DNA of 7,023 nucleotides from Brevundimonas sp. UBA4609 (GTDB lineage Bacteria > Pseudomonadota > Alphaproteobacteria > Caulobacterales > Caulobacteraceae). How positions within the stretch are numbered: the first letter of the stretch is position 1; each line of letters opens with the position of its first letter. Positions 1-5,462 of the stretch are shown one piece after another. Where the stretch lies: the NCBI GenBank assembly GCA_002386585.1, contig DGIZ01000150.1:1-7023 (forward strand), given 5' to 3'. Both the position numbers and the translations under genes were made by a program. The notes under the pieces are model-generated. The model saw nothing but the letters and a program-made list of their open reading frames with translations. It was not told where the DNA came from and ran no database searches.

Positions 1-93
1 GCCGCTGAACACCAGGGCGGCCGCCACCGCGCCGACCACGGCCAGGCCGGCGCCGACGATCAGGACCGTGCGATTGTCTTTGGAAAGGGCCAT
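1..93 (-). CDS. N-terminus of a small membrane or exported protein (partial)
   Basis: Only the first 31 codons are inside the window; the gene continues past the left edge. It starts with ATG at 93 and reads MALSKDNRTVLIVGAGLAV and onward. A short polar, basic head is followed by a hydrophobic Gly/Ala/Val stretch from about residue 9 to 30. That is an uncleaved N-terminal membrane anchor or a signal sequence. Upstream there is only a weak GAGAG ribosome-site match. The gene lies 79 nt after the flaEY-like stop on the same strand, so it could be read through from that gene or use the weak promoter candidate at 121-149. I do not recognise the family, and nothing visible ties it to motility. Confidence 0.6.
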   Translation of the reverse strand, partial: MALSKDNRTVLIVGAGLAVVGAVAAALVFSG

Positions 94-120
94 GCAGCTC
101 TCAACGCTAACGAAGGCCCC

Positions 121-149
121 ACTAACCCCGTCCGCCCCACGGCCGTCAA
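121..149 (-). promoter_or_regulatory. Possible housekeeping promoter for the left-edge gene
   Basis: On the minus strand a TTGACG hexamer (149-144) is followed after exactly 17 nt by GTTAGT (126-121), about 28 nt before the ATG at 93. The -35 is good. The -10 is a poor match to TATAAT. This is the best candidate in the 79-nt gap after the flaEY-like gene, but GC-rich sequence yields such pairs by chance. Confidence 0.22.
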
Positions 150-172
150 CCGAAAGCGCCCTTCACCCCTGC

Positions 173-2887
173 TTAGCCTGTGAGTCGCGCCAGCGCAGCC
201 TGGTAGTTGGCCAGTTGAGCCTGGAGATAGGCGGGCGCCTGGCCCGTGATCGCCGGCTTCGACGCCTCGGGCGACAGGGCGCGATAGGCGTCGCGCATGG
301 CCTTGATCGCCAGTTGCACCTGATCCTTCGCCTTGGCGATGGAATCGGCGTCCGACAGATTGAGCAAGGGCGACAGATCCACGCCGAAGGTCTTCATCTT
401 GTCGTCGGCCGTCTTGCCGATGAAGCCCGGCGTCAGGCCGAGGCCCGCCAGGGCGTCGCGTCCCGCTTCGCCCGGCGTCAGCACGGCCCCGGCGCGTCCG
501 TCGGCGCTGGTGATCGACAGACGCTGAACGCCGCCGCTGGTCACGCGGGTGTCGCCGTCCATGCCGGTCAGATAGTCGCGATCCGTCTTGATGGTGACCT
601 TGAGGTGACGCCCCGAGGCCATCTCGATCTTGCGCGCCAGGGACTGAAGCGTGTCCTTGGCCTCGATGGTCACGGCCGTCTGCCGACCCGTCACGGGATT
701 CTGCACATAGAAACGGTCGCCGGCCCGCACCGCCGTGGCGTCGACCAGGGCCTTGGACTGACTCTGATCGATCTCGCCCTGCGGCAGGCCCAGCCGATCC
801 AGCACGCTGGCGCCGCCGGGCGACACCGTCATAGCCAGAGGCCTGGCCTGACCTTCGGACGCAGTCCAGGTCTGGGTCCACTCCACCTGGCCGGTCTCGA
901 CATCCAGCCGCGCTAGATAGCCGCGCGAGGGGTCTTCCGTCTTGGCGCCGATGGCGCGATCCGAAATCCCGGTCAGCCAGACCTTGCCCTCATGCACCTT
1001 GACGTCGGCGGCCGTGTCGTCCCCCTCGCCGCCGTAATAGGTCAGACGGTCGGCGCCCGAGGCGGCCAGGTCCGTGGACAGCGTGGCCACGAAGGCGTCC
1101 TGCCCCCCGGCGTGAGCATTGGCGATCTGCCCCGCATTCAAGGCGCCGTTGCGCGTCGCGCCGGAGACGATCAGCCGTCCGTCAGCCACCGCCAGTCCGG
1201 CGATCTCGCCGCCCGAGGCGGAGCCCAGATCGCGAACGCCCAGCAGCTCGGGTGCGCCGGTCGGACCGATGCGGAAGTGACGCAGCACGAAGGCGCCGTT
1301 CTCGATCCCCGCCGTATAGAGGTTGTCGCCGTCGACGGTCATGGCCTGGACGTTGTCATCGCCCGCCGTGCCGAACTGGGCCGCGCCGGTCGCCGTCGCC
1401 GTGATCGGCGCCAGACTGTGAACCTGGCTTTCGCTGAAGGCCTGGACGTAACCGTCCCAGCCGCCCACCGCCAGGGCGCCGGGCATGGCCGACCTGGCCC
1501 GGCCCGCCACATAGACCCGACCGTCTGCGCCGAAGGAGACGGCCGTCGCCTCGTCCTCGGCCCGGGCGCCGCGCCTCTGGGTCCACTGCTCGCGGCCGTC
1601 AGCGTCAAAGACGGTGACGAAGCTGTCGGCCGTCGTGGCCGAGGCGCCGGCCTCACCCGGAACCAGGGCGCCGACGACGGATCCGGCCACGGCCACCCGC
1701 CCGTCCGCATCCACGGCGATGGCGTAGCCGCTGGCCTTGGAGGCCGCGCCCAGCGCCCGGCTGACGACCACATTGCCGGCCGAATCCAGCTTCATCAGGA
1801 CGACGTCCGCCTGTCCCTTGATCGGCTGGGTCGAGGAGCCGGCGCTGACATCGGCCACGATCCACATCGAACCGTCCGGCCCCGCCGCGCTGGCCCGCAC
1901 CGTCTCGACGCCGTCGGGCAGGCTGGAAACGCCGCTGCGCCCTTCGACCCAGAAGCTCTCGCCCGAACCCGCGACCGGATTGCCGTCGGGATCGAACTTC
2001 AGGACCTCGTGCGCGCCCTTGCCGCCGACGCCCTGAACCACCTGAATCGAATCGCGAGCCTCGGCGGGCGCGAAGCTGATCGTCTCCACCGAGGTTCCGC
2101 TGACCGTCAGGCCCCAGCGCGTGGGCCCGGCCGGCAAGGTGATGGTCTTGTCGCCCGCCTTCACCGTGCGCGGTTCCGCTTCGATCATCTGGCGATGGAT
2201 GCGCGTCTGCACGCCCGCCGCCTCCAGCTTGCCGTTGATGTGCTGAAGCACGGCGTCCATCGCCCGCGGGGTCGTCCCCATCTCGGCCAGGTCGATGTCG
2301 ACCGTCTGGCTGCCCGCCATCGTCTTCACCGTGACGCCGAAACGCACGTCGCCCTGGAAGGCGGCGACCTCATCGGTCAGGGCGCCGTCGTGGATCGGAC
2401 CGGTCAGATACTTGGAATTGTCTCGCGCGACGGCCGCGGTGGACTGGCTCTGGGTCGCGGAGACGCCCTGGACGACACGCACGCCGTCGAACTGGGCCGA
2501 CGTCAGGAAATCCTTCACCTCGGCCATGCCCGAGGTGAAACGGCGCGACAGCTGTTCTGATTCGAGCCGCCCGACCCCGCGCTCGCCTGCCCGCGTCGCC
2601 AGCGCCTCCAGCATCGTCAGGCCCTGATAAAGGGCGAAGATCTTGCGATAGTCGCCCGATGAGGCGCCTTTGACGTCAAGGACGGCGTTGTCCTCGTTGA
2701 CCAGCTTGCGGCCGCTCAGGGCCGAGCGCAGCAGGTCCGACTGGGTCGGCTTCTCCTTGTCCCCCAAGGACCAGGGCGCCGTCGGCTGGGTTTTGGGCTT
2801 GGGCGCGGGCGCAGCCGCCGGCAGGCCGCCGGAACCGGTTCCGACGCCGAAAAGACCGAGCAGATAGCTGTTATTGATCGCCGCCAC
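173..2887 (-). CDS. flaEY: FlaEY-like flagellin regulatory / filament-associated protein
   Basis: A large protein of 904 residues (906 from the upstream GTG), the last gene of a flagellin cluster. Size, position beside flagellins and the N-terminus (AINNSYLLGLFG) fit Caulobacter FlaEY, described as a trans-acting modulator of flagellin and chemotaxis gene expression. Using the 906-residue numbering: a Pro/Ala-rich linker at about 21-50; a helical flagellin- or hook-protein-like part at about 51-145; a segment like the flagellin hook-IN motif at 197-232 (DIDLAEMG, then HINGKLEAAGVQTRI). A predicted six-bladed beta-propeller follows at about 330-690, with a repeated 'AVdaDGrvyVaG' strand near 332, 391, 451, 517, 566 and 630. 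A second hook-IN-like segment lies at 723-768 (FYVQNPVTGRQ, DTLQSLARKIE), and helices at 850-906 resemble the C-terminus of an axial protein. I see no DNA-binding fold, no transmembrane helix and no Sec signal. Start chosen at GTG 2887 because of the ribosome site at 2893-2897. The family assignment comes from memory of Caulobacter and was not checked by search. Confidence 0.8.
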   Translation of the reverse strand: MAAINNSYLLGLFGVGTGSGGLPAAAPAPKPKTQPTAPWSLGDKEKPTQSDLLRSALSGRKLVNEDNAVLDVKGASSGDYRKIFALYQGLTMLEALATRAGERGVGRLESEQLSRRFTSGMAEVKDFLTSAQFDGVRVVQGVSATQSQSTAAVARDNSKYLTGPIHDGALTDEVAAFQGDVRFGVTVKTMAGSQTVDIDLAEMGTTPRAMDAVLQHINGKLEAAGVQTRIHRQMIEAEPRTVKAGDKTITLPAGPTRWGLTVSGTSVETISFAPAEARDSIQVVQGVGGKGAHEVLKFDPDGNPVAGSGESFWVEGRSGVSSLPDGVETVRASAAGPDGSMWIVADVSAGSSTQPIKGQADVVLMKLDSAGNVVVSRALGAASKASGYAIAVDADGRVAVAGSVVGALVPGEAGASATTADSFVTVFDADGREQWTQRRGARAEDEATAVSFGADGRVYVAGRARSAMPGALAVGGWDGYVQAFSESQVHSLAPITATATGAAQFGTAGDDNVQAMTVDGDNLYTAGIENGAFVLRHFRIGPTGAPELLGVRDLGSASGGEIAGLAVADGRLIVSGATRNGALNAGQIANAHAGGQDAFVATLSTDLAASGADRLTYYGGEGDDTAADVKVHEGKVWLTGISDRAIGAKTEDPSRGYLARLDVETGQVEWTQTWTASEGQARPLAMTVSPGGASVLDRLGLPQGEIDQSQSKALVDATAVRAGDRFYVQNPVTGRQTAVTIEAKDTLQSLARKIEMASGRHLKVTIKTDRDYLTGMDGDTRVTSGGVQRLSITSADGRAGAVLTPGEAGRDALAGLGLTPGFIGKTADDKMKTFGVDLSPLLNLSDADSIAKAKDQVQLAIKAMRDAYRALSPEASKPAITGQAPAYLQAQLANYQAALARLTG

Positions 2888-2892
2888 GCGCA

Positions 2893-2897
2893 CCTCC
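2893..2897 (-). promoter_or_regulatory. Shine-Dalgarno site that decides the flaEY start
   Basis: The minus strand reads GGAGG at 2897-2893, followed by TGCGC and then GTG at 2887-2885. Spacing is 5 nt. The GTG at 2893-2891, two codons earlier, shares its first base with this GGAGG and so cannot be served by it. The in-frame GTG at 2887 is therefore the better start. Confidence 0.65.
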
Positions 2898-2927
2898 GCC
2901 CGGCAGTGTCGCCCGCCACGGTAACGA

Positions 2928-2940
2928 ACTGTTTAACAGT
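2928..2940. promoter_or_regulatory. Perfect 13-nt inverted repeat upstream of flaEY
   Basis: ACTGTT-T-AACAGT is a perfect dyad with a one-base centre, 41-53 bp before the GTG at 2887. It is the most AT-rich point of the gap between the flagellin and flaEY genes. It is too short and tightly looped to be an RNA terminator and fits a dimeric protein operator better. It contains a single TTAA core, but I could not complete a CtrA box (TTAA-N7-TTAA) around it. No sigma-54 promoter with GG-N10-GC and good flanks was found in this gap. Confidence 0.4.
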
Positions 2941-3025
2941 CGCCAGGAACCGCCGCACAGCGCCCTCGTTCTCCGCCTCGTCACAGCCGAGGTGAAACCA
3001 TGTCACGCGTGCGCTGGATGTTGAT

Positions 3026-3041
3026 GAGGCTGATGAGCCTC
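3026..3041 (-). other. Small hairpin between flagellin and flaEY
   Basis: The minus strand can fold GAGGCT-CATC-AGCCTC, a perfect 6-bp stem with a four-base loop, about 90-105 nt after the stop of the flagellin at 3131-3955. It has no U-run behind it, so it is a poor intrinsic terminator. It could stabilise a processed 3' end of the flagellin message. If it does not stop transcription, flagellin and flaEY could share a transcript across the 243-nt gap. Confidence 0.3.
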
Positions 3042-3130
3042 TACGGCCTTATTCCCCGACCGACCCGCCGTCGGCCGCCGCCCCTGTCGCTAGGACACGG
3101 CGCGCAGCGGAGGCTGGGCTAGGGTCGCGA

Positions 3131-3955
3131 TCAGCCCTTGAACAGCGACAGGATGATCTGCGGCGCCTGATTGGCGATCGACAGCGCCTGCGCGCCCAAC
3201 TGTTGCTGAACCTGCAGGGCCTGCAGGCGCGCGCTTTCGCGCGCCATGTCCGCATCGACTAGGTTGCCGACGCCGACCTCCAGCGAGTCCATCAGCTTGG
3301 TGACGAAGATCGTGTGCTTCTCGATCTGTTTCGACTGGGCGCCCAGTTCAGCCAGCCTGGCGCTGGCGTCGGTCAGGGCCGTCTCGACAGCCGTCAGAGC
3401 CGCTGTGGCGTTGGTTTCGTCCGTCAGATCGAGACCGGTCAACGACAGTCCGGCCAAGGTGAGGTCCTGACGATTCATCGAAATCGTTTCGGAGGCGTCA
3501 GTGTTGGCGAGGAAATCCAGCGCCGTCGTCGAGCTTCCATCGAGGATGTTCTCGCCGTCGAACGAGGCGTTGGCCGCGAACGACCCCAGCGACGTCAGCA
3601 GAGCCTGGAACTCGTCGTCATAGGCCTTGCGCGTCGCGACGGAGGCCGACGGGTCCGCCGCCGCCGTCGCCTTCTGGCGCAGTTCCACCAGGATGTCGGA
3701 AATCTGCTGCCCGGCCGCCAGGGCGACATCCGCCAGGGAGGTGGCGCGATTGAGGCTGGTCTTGACCGATTCGAGCGCGCTCATGTCGGCGCGCTGGTTC
3801 TGGGCGATGGCCCAGGTCGCGGCGTTGTCCTTGGCGCCCTGCACCTTCAGGCCCGTGTTCACCCGGCTCTGGGTGGCGGCGAGCTTGGAATTGGTGCTGT
3901 TCAGGTTCTGAAGCGCGATCAGCGCCGACGCATTGGTGATTACGCTGTTGGTCAT
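3131..3955 (-). CDS. Flagellin (divergent second copy)
   Basis: A flagellin of 274 residues, the subunit of the extracellular flagellar filament, exported by the flagellar type III apparatus and so without a Sec signal. The conserved N-terminal D0/D1 helices span about 1-100 (SALIALQNLNSTN at 10-22, QSRVNTGLKV at 29-38, KDNAATWAIAQNQRAD at 42-57). The C-terminal D1/D0 helices span about 180-274 (VGVGNLVDADMARESARLQA at 227-246, then QQLGAQALSIANQ). The middle (about 130-180) is short, as in compact alphaproteobacterial flagellins lacking large surface domains. It differs from the flagellin at 4464-5252 in many core positions and ends in LFKG rather than LFR, suggesting a specialised minor subunit, perhaps like Caulobacter FljJ (inference). 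The ribosome site is weak: GAGG 14 nt upstream or GAGAAAG next to the ATG. Its promoter region carries paired GTTAAC motifs rather than a clear sigma-54 site. Confidence 0.96.
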   Translation of the reverse strand: MTNSVITNASALIALQNLNSTNSKLAATQSRVNTGLKVQGAKDNAATWAIAQNQRADMSALESVKTSLNRATSLADVALAAGQQISDILVELRQKATAAADPSASVATRKAYDDEFQALLTSLGSFAANASFDGENILDGSSTTALDFLANTDASETISMNRQDLTLAGLSLTGLDLTDETNATAALTAVETALTDASARLAELGAQSKQIEKHTIFVTKLMDSLEVGVGNLVDADMARESARLQALQVQQQLGAQALSIANQAPQIILSLFKG

Positions 3956-4013
3956 GGCTTTCTCGCCTCAGATCCGATTCTGGCGAGTAGTAATGACGCT
4001 GATTCCTGAGCGT

Positions 4014-4043
4014 ATGGTTAACGCGTTCGCAACGCCTGTTAAC
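4014..4043. promoter_or_regulatory. Nested dyad with paired GTTAAC / CtrA-like half-sites
   Basis: About 60-90 bp upstream of the flagellin start at 3955 there are two perfect GTTAAC hexamers (4017-4022 and 4038-4043), starts 21 bp apart, two helical turns. Between them lies a second inverted repeat, GCGTT-CGC-AACGC (4023-4035), so nearly the whole 27 bp is symmetric. On the minus strand the gene-proximal copy reads TTAACCAT, a form of the CtrA half-site known in Caulobacter. A full CtrA box needs TTAA-N7-TTAA, so the spacing here is non-standard. Within it GG-N10-GC (4036-4023, minus) has sigma-54 spacing but poor flanks. I call it a probable regulatory element whose protein is uncertain. 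Confidence 0.5.
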
Positions 4044-4090
4044 GCCGCCCGGCGTCGCCGAGGAGCGTCGGGCCGTGAACGCCGCGCGTC

Positions 4091-4372
4091 TCAGGCCTCG
4101 GTCTTGATGATCTTCCCGACGTCATAGGCCGGGCTCTGGCGCAATTTCAGCACCTCTTCGCGTGGGAACTGGCGGATCACCTCGCCCGTCACGCGATCAA
4201 GCGTCTTGTAGACATAGCCGGTCGACTCCCGCTCGATCGTCAACCGGTACCGCCCCGCCTCCTCGGTGGCGTCCGGCGCGCCCTGAACGACGGACTGCGC
4301 CTCGATCACGGCGGCCTGCGGCTCGCGATCCAGGTAGGTTACGCTGGGAACGCTTGCGACATTGTCAGCCAT
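4091..4372 (-). CDS. flaG: FlaG-family flagellar protein
   Basis: A 93-residue protein of the FlaG family. The diagnostic core is at residues 42-77: YRLTIERES, then YVYKTLDRVTGEVIRQFP and EEVLKL, matching the family pattern in which a short beta pair ends in 'D..TGEVIRQiP.ee.LkL'. The first 40 residues are low-complexity and probably disordered. There is no signal peptide or membrane helix. Members of this family are encoded beside flagellins and affect filament length or assembly; the biochemical role is not settled. It sits between two flagellin genes on the same strand, after a terminator-like hairpin. The ATG at 4372 is preceded at once by GGAAGGAT, giving a ribosome site with very short spacing. 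The gene ends 135 nt before the next flagellin start. The name FlaG here means the general family and not the historical Caulobacter flaFG locus. Confidence 0.85.
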   Translation of the reverse strand: MADNVASVPSVTYLDREPQAAVIEAQSVVQGAPDATEEAGRYRLTIERESTGYVYKTLDRVTGEVIRQFPREEVLKLRQSPAYDVGKIIKTEA

Positions 4373-4418
4373 ATCCTTCCGCGCGGACCTGCCGCGCCTC
4401 CCGTCTCAAGCGATGTGA

Positions 4419-4449
4419 GAAAGGGGCGAGCCACAGGCCCGCCCCTTTC
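4419..4449 (-). terminator. Hairpin terminator after the major flagellin
   Basis: GAAAGGGGCG (4419-4428) pairs perfectly with CGCCCCTTTC (4440-4449). After one A-C mismatch three further G-C pairs close a three-base loop. The hairpin begins 15 nt after the stop of the flagellin at 4464. The downstream tail on the minus strand (TCACATCGCTT) has no continuous T-run, so termination may be partial or the hairpin may mainly protect the 3' end of an abundant flagellin mRNA. It separates that flagellin from FlaG. Confidence 0.65.
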
Positions 4450-4463
4450 CTAGCCGCGTCGGA

Positions 4464-5252
4464 TTAGCGGAACAGGCCCAGCAGGATCGAGCTGGACTGG
4501 TTCGCGATCGACAGCGCCTGCACGCCCAGCTGCTGCTTGGTCTGCAGAGCCGTCAGGCGGGCGCTTTCCTTGGCCAGGTCGGCGTCGACCAGGTTGCCCA
4601 CACCGACTTCCAGGGCGTCTTGCAGCTTACCGACGAAAACATTCTGACGCTCCAGCGACTTGGACTGGGTGCCCAGGGTCGCCAGGTTGCCGGTGAAGGT
4701 TTCGATGGCCGTCTGAATGTCGTCGGCGGTGGCGTAGGTGCCGGCCGTGACGCCCGAGGTGACGGCGGCCGCGAAGCCCACGTCATAGGTCGAGGTCGAT
4801 TCCAGACCCGTGCGAACGGTCGTGACCGCGCCGGCCGAGAACAGGTTGATACCGTCGAACGACGCACCCTCGATGGCCGAGTCGATTTCGCCGACCAGAG
4901 CGTCGTAGTCAGCCTGATAGGCCGTCTCGGCGGCGCTGCCGGTTTCGACGGTTTCCAGGGCGACGGCGATGTTCTTCAGTTCTTTGAAGGCTTCGACGAC
5001 AGTGTCGCCGGCCGCCAGGGCGACGTCCACCAGCGACTGGCCGCGCGCGACGGAGTTCTTGACCGCGTCCAGCGAGGCGATGTCAGCGCGTTGGTTGGTG
5101 GCGATGGCGAAGATCGCGCCGTTGTCCTTGGCGGTGGAGATCTTGAAGCCAGTGTTCACGCGGTTTTGCGTGACGGTGAGGTCACGGTTGGTCGCGTTCA
5201 GGTTTTGCAGGGCGATGAGAGCCCCAGCATTCGTGTTGATGCTGTTAGCCAT
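4464..5252 (-). CDS. Flagellin (major, FljK-like)
   Basis: A flagellin of 262 residues. The N-terminal D0/D1 region (about 1-100) has the standard motifs GALIALQNLNATN (10-22), QNRVNTGFKIS (29-39) and AKDNGAIFAIATNQRAD (41-57). The C-terminal D1/D0 region has VGVGNLVDADLAKESA (216-231), TKQQLGVQALSIANQ (238-252) and ends LLGLFR. The variable centre (about 135-185) is short and rich in Thr, Ser and Ala. The start is the ATG at 5252, which begins the conserved MANSINTNAG and has AAGGA (5265-5261) eight bases upstream. The frame stays open for 54 more codons to 5414, but that stretch covers the promoter and is not coding. Its sigma-54 promoter, enhancer-like sites and own terminator mark it as an individually controlled late (class IV) gene, closest in type to Caulobacter FljK/FljL/FljM. 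Confidence 0.97.
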   Translation of the reverse strand: MANSINTNAGALIALQNLNATNRDLTVTQNRVNTGFKISTAKDNGAIFAIATNQRADIASLDAVKNSVARGQSLVDVALAAGDTVVEAFKELKNIAVALETVETGSAAETAYQADYDALVGEIDSAIEGASFDGINLFSAGAVTTVRTGLESTSTYDVGFAAAVTSGVTAGTYATADDIQTAIETFTGNLATLGTQSKSLERQNVFVGKLQDALEVGVGNLVDADLAKESARLTALQTKQQLGVQALSIANQSSSILLGLFR

Positions 5253-5290
5253 TTTGGCTGTCCTTTGTCTTCGACGATGTCCGACGCCAT
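5198..5290 (-). other. Out-of-frame upstream ORF overlapping the flagellin start
   Basis: An ATG at 5290, within the predicted flagellin leader, opens a 30-codon frame (MASDIVEDKGQPKWLTASTR and on) that runs through the flagellin start in another frame and ends with TGA at 5200-5198. Its ATG lies inside a duplicated copy of the start-codon surroundings. No good ribosome site precedes it, so translation is doubtful. If used, it would compete with or shield the flagellin start. The peptide resembles nothing I know. Confidence 0.25.
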
Positions 5291-5298
5291 TTTGGCTG
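5248..5298 (-). repeat. 13-nt direct repeat duplicating the flagellin start region
   Basis: CAGCCAAAATGGC on the minus strand occurs at 5260-5248, where its ATG is the flagellin start, and again exactly at 5298-5286, 38 nt upstream in the predicted leader. The gene-proximal copy has a Shine-Dalgarno site before it (AAGGA); the distal copy does not. This may be a binding repeat for a leader-binding protein, such as the FlbT known to act on flagellin mRNA leaders in Caulobacter, or a simple duplication. Confidence 0.6.
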
Positions 5299-5302
5299 CC
5301 GG

Positions 5303-5315
5303 GAGCTTTCTGCTC
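5303..5315 (-). other. Possible 5'-end stem-loop of the flagellin leader
   Basis: GAGC-AGAAA-GCTC can form a 4-bp stem with a five-base loop within the first few bases of the transcript, if that begins near 5317 as the sigma-54 promoter predicts. Such a 5' hairpin could protect the message or be recognised by a leader-binding protein. The stem is short, and the call depends on the predicted start. Confidence 0.25.
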
Positions 5316-5328
5316 AGGTGCTCCTGTC

Positions 5329-5344
5329 GCAAGGCGCGGGCCAG
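5329..5344 (-). promoter_or_regulatory. Sigma-54 (-24/-12) promoter of the major flagellin
   Basis: The minus strand reads CTGGCCCGCGCCTTGC. This matches the sigma-54 consensus YTGGCACG-N4-TTGC at every strongly conserved position, with the invariant GG and GC separated by 10 bases; the only change is A to C in the -24 block. The expected start of transcription is near 5317, giving a leader of about 65 nt before the ATG at 5252. Late flagellin genes of Caulobacter use this promoter type with the activator FlbD. Confidence 0.87.
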
Positions 5345-5398
5345 CCGGGTTGAAGCGCGAAATCGGCCTATCTGTTTGTTTTTTCAGGAATGCGTTTT

Positions 5399-5405
5399 CG
5401 GCAAA
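5399..5405. promoter_or_regulatory. ftr-like half-site
   Basis: CGGCAAA on the plus strand repeats one arm and the A-tract of the full inverted repeat at 5420-5434, 21 bp away (two helical turns). The opposite arm is absent. It is a plausible accessory FlbD contact but weak alone. Confidence 0.3.
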
Positions 5406-5419
5406 CACCCTCATCAGCC

Positions 5420-5434
5420 CGGCAAAACCTGCCG
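5420..5434. promoter_or_regulatory. ftr-like enhancer site (candidate FlbD binding)
   Basis: CGGCA-AAACC-TGCCG is a perfect 5-bp inverted repeat around an A-rich centre, about 75-90 bp upstream of the -24 element. Form and place match the ftr enhancers that bind FlbD upstream of sigma-54 flagellin promoters in Caulobacter. The assignment to FlbD is by analogy. Confidence 0.6.
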
Positions 5435-5449
5435 ACCGCCTCCTGACCC

Positions 5450-5462
5450 GGCGTTTTTTGCC
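5450..5462. promoter_or_regulatory. Second ftr-like enhancer site, abutting the o-spanin stop
   Basis: GGC-GTTTTTT-GCC is an inverted repeat around a six-T tract, centred 29 bp from the site at 5420-5434 and about 105-120 bp upstream of the -24 element. It overlaps the first base of the stop codon (5462-5464) of the last lysis gene. Its arms are shorter than in the neighbouring site, so it is the weaker of the two. Confidence 0.42.

Noticed and set aside
68..916. Plus-strand open frame across the flaEY 3' end and the gap
   Set aside because: Its composition is that of a GC-rich shadow and it covers the start of the left-edge gene; no ribosome site or recognisable domain.
992..2560. Long open frame on the plus strand opposite flaEY
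   Set aside because: It is antisense to a gene with clear repeats and motility context. Its translation is rich in Arg, Gly, His and Ala without domains, as expected for the shadow of a GC-rich gene.
2716..3006. 96-codon minus-strand frame crossing the flaEY start
   Set aside because: Most of it overlaps the flaEY N-terminus in another frame, it has no ribosome site, and the translation shows no domain.
3026..3041. Hairpin considered as a terminator of the second flagellin
   Set aside because: The stem is only 6 bp and no T-run follows on the transcribed strand, so it was kept only as a low-confidence hairpin.
4023..4036. Sigma-54 promoter for the second flagellin
   Set aside because: GG and GC have the right 10-base spacing, but the surrounding bases (AGGCGTT, AACGC) miss most of the TGGCACG and TTGC consensus, in contrast to the clear site at 5329-5344.
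5253..5414. 54-codon in-frame extension upstream of the major flagellin
   Set aside because: The conserved flagellin N-terminus begins at 5252 with its own ribosome site, and the extension is occupied by a sigma-54 promoter and an ftr-like half-site.
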